From assembly GCA_025350105.1 (NCBI GenBank), contig JANXYJ010000158.1:1-36372 (forward strand): a stretch of 36,372 bases of DNA, given 5' to 3'. How positions within the stretch are numbered: the stretch's first letter is position 1; each line of letters begins with the position of its first letter. A program made the translations under genes and the position numbers. The notes beneath the pieces were generated by a model that was not told the origin of the DNA, searched no databases, and was given only the letters and a program-made list of their open reading frames with translations. Of the stretch, positions 33,707 to 36,372 are shown in pieces. The stretch is from Terriglobia bacterium (GTDB taxonomy: Bacteria > Acidobacteriota > Terriglobia > Bryobacterales > Bryobacteraceae).

Positions 33707-34507
33707 GAGGTCGATTACGCCTTCAGAGAACTTCACCGCATGGCCCGCTATGGTCACCCGGTCACCCCTGTGCTCACACCACAGTTCACCACCTCGTTTA
33801 GAACGCTGCCGGGCAAACATGGTCGTCTTCCCCAGCCGCTCAGACCAATAGGGAATCAGCGAACTATGCGCCGATCCGGTAACCGAATCCTCAGGAACTC
33901 CCTTGGCCGGGGCGAAAAAGCGCGAGACAAAATCACAATCCGTGCCGGGAGCGGTGACAATCACAGCGAACCGGTCAATCGCGGACAATTTCGTCATGTC
34001 CGGTTTCAGTTGTAGCACCTGTTCTTCGGAATCGAAGACGCAAAAGTAGTCTCGCGCCGCCAGGACGGTGCCAGGTGCCGCTCCCAAAGCGGAGGACAAC
34101 TCCGCCATCGCGGTTTCTGCGTTGGCCAATTCTTTCGGCGGGCGGGCCGGGAAGTCCAATACAAACCGGTCGCCGTCTTTCTGTACGTTGAGGGCTCCAC
34201 TTTTCGTATGAAATGTGACCATTGGCCCCAGGCATTCGCGGCGCAGATTCATGATCACGAACGCCGAGGCCAGCGTGGCGTGGCCGCACAAATCCACTTC
34301 CACCTCAGGTGTGAACCAACGCAGCTCATAGTGCCCTGGGCCTTGGTGGCCGGGCATATAATAGGCCGTTTCCGCCAGGTTGTGTTCGGCCGCGATCGCT
34401 TGCAGAATCGTCTCGGGCAGCCAGCTGTTCAGCGGGCAAATGGCCGCAGGATTTCCAGAAAAGGGACGGTTGCTGAAGGCGTCCACGATATAGACAGGGA
34501 GCTTCAT
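33701..34507 (-). CDS. PhzF-family isomerase/epimerase
   Basis: The product is 268 aa with two diaminopimelate-epimerase-like domains. The PhzF signatures are FSGNPAAI (residues 16-23), the proposed catalytic E46 in HNLAETAY, VDLCGHATLAS (about 71-81) and GVPEDSVTGSAHSSLIPYW. PhzF of phenazine biosynthesis isomerises 2,3-dihydro-3-hydroxyanthranilate, but most homologues outside phenazine clusters have unknown substrates. There is no other phenazine gene here, so I name only the family. It lies 35 bases downstream of DUF72 on the same strand. The start lacks a ribosome site, and a TATAAA-like stretch lies just upstream. Confidence 0.9.
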   Translation of the reverse strand: MKLPVYIVDAFSNRPFSGNPAAICPLNSWLPETILQAIAAEHNLAETAYYMPGHQGPGHYELRWFTPEVEVDLCGHATLASAFVIMNLRRECLGPMVTFHTKSGALNVQKDGDRFVLDFPARPPKELANAETAMAELSSALGAAPGTVLAARDYFCVFDSEEQVLQLKPDMTKLSAIDRFAVIVTAPGTDCDFVSRFFAPAKGVPEDSVTGSAHSSLIPYWSERLGKTTMFARQRSKRGGELWCEHRGDRVTIAGHAVKFSEGVIDLA

Positions 34508-34542
34508 CCGTTTATACTACACTGTATCTTACCCCGCCCGGA

Positions 34543-35550
34543 TTATGCAGCGGAAAACAGAGTCTGCTGCTGAGTTACCTGTTGCTCCCCACGGCGATAT
34601 TGGCGGGGGGCTTCTTCATTTGCCCCGGAGCGCTCGATCGCTAACATCGATTGCAGTTGCAGGGCGTTCACCACGCTTTTGCCTTTGGAATCGTTATTGA
34701 AGACCACAAACGTGGATTCCGCAAACCGGCTAACCCGTTCGATGCGTTTGGTCCACTCTCGCAACTCGGCTTCCGTATACAGGTAATCGTGCTGTTTTTG
34801 ACGAAATCCTGCAGGAGCGCCGCGGTCGTAGCCGCCTAAAGAATTCAGTGGATTGCGGCCGTGCAGGCGAACATAGCCGATTGCGCTGGTCAGTTGCGCC
34901 GTGGGTGGCATGGCGTTGGTGTACTCCGGCTGATCGATATTGCAGAAGCCGATCCGGTAGTCCAGAAACGTCCCGATGGCTTCCTCCGCCAGCCAACTGC
35001 TGTGACGCATCTCAGCAACCAGAGGGAACTCACTAAAAGCCCGTCGAACGCGAATCAGAAAGTCTTGGTTTTCGGCATTGAAACGGAACGACCACGGGAA
35101 CTGCATCAGCAGTGCCCCCAGCTTACGCGCCTTCTGCAATTGGACCAAGCCTGGTTTGAAAGCCGCAATTTCGGCGTTGTCCAGAACCCGGTCGTGTGTG
35201 AAACGGCGATTCAGTTTGGCAGTAAAGTGGAAGTCCGGATTGACGGAAGCTGCTGCAATCCATAACTTTACTATTTCTGGTCTAAGATTCTGATAGAAAG
35301 AGGAGTTAATCTCCACCAAGTCAACTTGCCTGGCCAGATGGGATAACGCCTGAACACCCGTGGTGGATCCTTGGGGATACACCACGCCATTCCATTCCGG
35401 GTAGGCCCAACCTGCGGTTCCAATCCGTGTGTTGGGCAATTTGGGTGATGCAAACTTGGACGGTAAAGCTTTGTTGGACAGTGGATACCCGGAACGCGCG
35501 GTTACAGCAGTTAGGGTGCCGGGTTGGGGGCGGGTAGTCGTGTTGACCAT
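34543..35550 (-). CDS. DUF72 family protein
   Basis: The product is 335 aa. After about 40 unstructured residues the DUF72 TIM-barrel-like domain shows RIGTAGWAYPEWNGVVYP, LVEINSSFYQNLRPE, FHFTAKLNRRFTHDR, GALLMQFPWSFRF, VAEMRHSSW and the final STFVVFNNDSKGKSVVNALQL. The family is common in bacteria and archaea but has no established reaction. ATG 35550 is chosen because GGAAGGAG lies eight bases ahead; an ATG eight codons upstream is weaker. A near-consensus promoter precedes it, and PhzF follows, so the two may form an operon. Confidence 0.9.
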   Translation of the reverse strand: MVNTTTRPQPGTLTAVTARSGYPLSNKALPSKFASPKLPNTRIGTAGWAYPEWNGVVYPQGSTTGVQALSHLARQVDLVEINSSFYQNLRPEIVKLWIAAASVNPDFHFTAKLNRRFTHDRVLDNAEIAAFKPGLVQLQKARKLGALLMQFPWSFRFNAENQDFLIRVRRAFSEFPLVAEMRHSSWLAEEAIGTFLDYRIGFCNIDQPEYTNAMPPTAQLTSAIGYVRLHGRNPLNSLGGYDRGAPAGFRQKQHDYLYTEAELREWTKRIERVSRFAESTFVVFNNDSKGKSVVNALQLQSMLAIERSGANEEAPRQYRRGEQQVTQQQTLFSAA

Positions 35551-35602
35551 GGTCGATCTCCTTCCGTCGGTCATAAAGAATTCGCTGTATCTTCTCCTTC
35601 TA

Positions 35603-35632
35603 AGTATAGCGAAGAAAGGGCGAACATGTCAA
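35603..35632 (-). promoter_or_regulatory. Sigma-70 promoter of the DUF72-phzF unit
   Basis: On the minus strand TTGACA (35632-35627), an 18-bp spacer and TATACT (35608-35603) form a near-perfect promoter about 53 bases before the DUF72 start codon. The rest of the 35551-35851 interval carries no gene I can support. Confidence 0.75.
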
Positions 35633-35851
35633 GGTTTGTCTGACTTCCACGTGAAACTTTTTGGGATCCCTTTGGGTTATTGGGGGTCGTTGGCTGTGTG
35701 CTTTTGCGTCGTGGGTAAAGAATCCGTGGGTTGGTGGCGCTTTGGGAAATGAAGCTGAAGTTTATGTAACAAAGAGAGTTAGTGGCCATTTCCTGGGCTC
35801 ATGCAAAGTGGAGACGTAGCTGCTATGAATTGCAGTGGTGAGGTGAAGATC

Positions 35852-36304
35852 ATGTACATTCGGGCGGTTGGGAGTTTGACCGGCGGTTTGCTTTTGAGTT
35901 GGCTGGTAGTCAGCGTTCCTATTCTGGCCCAGAGCAAAGATGTGGATAAACCGCTCATTGGCTCCCTGCGTGGCGCTGATCTGTTTGTTTCTTATTGCGC
36001 TTCTTGTCATGGGCGCGACGGCAAAGGTAACGGACCGATGGCCAGTGCTTTGAAAGTCCCGCCCTCGGACTTGACGCGTATCGCGATTCGGAACCAGGGA
36101 ACGTTTCCCTTGGCGAAGGTGGAGAAGATTATAGAAGGAGCCAATCAGCCGGGAGTTGGCAGCAGTTCTACCGGTGGTCATGGCAGCCGTGACATGCCAG
36201 TGTGGGGGCCGATCTTTTCCCGCGTGACAGTGACTGACCGGCGTCAACTATATCTTTGGGTTGACGACAACTATTTCTCCCGATCAACGACAACTACTCT
36301 GTAG
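35852..36304 (+). CDS. Cytochrome c, C-terminus replaced by the terminal repeat
   Basis: The frame gives 150 aa. ATG 35852 is chosen because GAGGTG lies seven bases ahead and it starts the signal peptide MYIRAVGSLTGGLLLSWLVV. The haem site is C-AS-C-H (FVSYCASCHGRDGKGNG) and the distal Met is in SRDMPVWGPIF. After residue about 128 the sequence lies inside the 138-bp repeat (LYLWVDDNYFSRSTTTTL) and no longer looks like a cytochrome. Related proteins end with a helix after a WGPxF...L.xYL-type motif. The C-terminal helix is therefore probably lost and the protein may not fold properly. In an undisturbed genome the gene would be longer. Confidence 0.8.
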   Translation: MYIRAVGSLTGGLLLSWLVVSVPILAQSKDVDKPLIGSLRGADLFVSYCASCHGRDGKGNGPMASALKVPPSDLTRIAIRNQGTFPLAKVEKIIEGANQPGVGSSSTGGHGSRDMPVWGPIFSRVTVTDRRQLYLWVDDNYFSRSTTTTL

Positions 36305-36372
36305 CTCTTCGGCCAGGGGCGAAGCCCCGCGGCCGTCCGGGTTTTGATTCGAAAGATGAATAAGAACCGTCG
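36235..36372 (+). repeat. Right copy of 138-bp inverted repeat; probable IS21-like element end
   Basis: This is the exact reverse complement of 2-139. It begins TGACCGGCGTC inside the cytochrome c coding frame. Octamers GTCAACTA (36243), GACAACTA (36266) and GACAACTA (36289) are spaced exactly 23 bp, the pattern of multiple terminal transposase-binding repeats. The hairpin with GGGGC-GAA-GCCCC lies at 36311-36334. The contig ends inside the element. Confidence 0.75.

Noticed and set aside
1-36372. The whole window as one composite transposon
   Set aside because: It would have to carry rpoD, lptD, nrdR, thrB and aroK, which are core chromosomal genes. Two independent insertions of the same element are a simpler explanation.

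Overview
This looks like a complete assembly contig from a Gram-negative bacterium of moderately high GC. An LptD-type outer-membrane protein, TAT- and Sec-type secreted proteins and multi-haem cytochromes point to a diderm. The mix of DUF1572/DinB, DUF4097 plus DUF5668 envelope proteins, an Nramp-universal stress protein fusion and DUF255 resembles Acidobacteriota (Bryobacterales/Solibacter-like). That assignment is inferred from gene content only. No tRNA, rRNA or CRISPR array was found.

Both ends carry the same 138 bp in inverted orientation (2-139 and 36235-36372). The repeat starts TGACCGGCGTC and holds three direct repeats spaced exactly 23 bp, an architecture like the ends of IS21-family insertion sequences. 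The contig therefore probably stops at two copies of one mobile element. The right copy cuts off the C-terminus of a cytochrome c gene. The left copy begins one base after the stop codon of a small secreted-protein gene.

Region 1 (0.6-4.0 kb) is accessory and visibly less GC-rich. It holds about 1.2 kb without a convincing gene, possible small genes (an antitoxin-like 41-aa frame and a 54-aa membrane peptide with its own terminator), and a good sigma-70 promoter followed by a structured leader. A two-gene unit follows: a LOTUS/OST-HTH protein with a UPF0158-like second half, then an unrecognised 231-aa protein. This pair is the best candidate for an undescribed system.

Region 2 (4.1-14.9 kb) is largely housekeeping. 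It contains an S41/CtpA-like protein that has lost both catalytic residues, an FmdB zinc ribbon, DinB/DUF1572, lptD, zinc-ribbon/RDD and PH-like membrane proteins, a YdcF-like protein, a HAD hydrolase, a LON substrate-binding-domain protein, shikimate kinase and a glycerate kinase.

Region 3 (15.0-18.6 kb) is a leftward envelope-stress operon: ECF sigma factor, zinc-binding anti-sigma factor, two DUF5668-type membrane proteins and a DUF4097 protein. Four tandem 12-bp repeats lie just upstream of it. Region 4 (18.7-21.05 kb) carries nrdR and the primary sigma factor rpoD, with a clear promoter, a strong ribosome site that selects a TTG start, and a terminator.

Region 5 (21.05-31.4 kb) has a rearranged duplicate of an amidohydrolase 3' end, that amidohydrolase, a dihaem cytochrome c and a MauE/thioredoxin-like protein on the minus strand. 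On the plus strand are thrB, a DUF255 protein, a broken antitoxin, tpx, a membrane protein and a degenerate JAB/MPN protein. A secreted protein faces these tail to tail. Region 6 (31.4-36.4 kb) has repeat-rich regulatory DNA, an MntH-like Nramp transporter fused to a universal stress domain, PhzF, DUF72 and the truncated cytochrome c. Short direct duplications of 10-20 bp recur in the spacers and several cover stop codons, which suggests frequent replication slippage.
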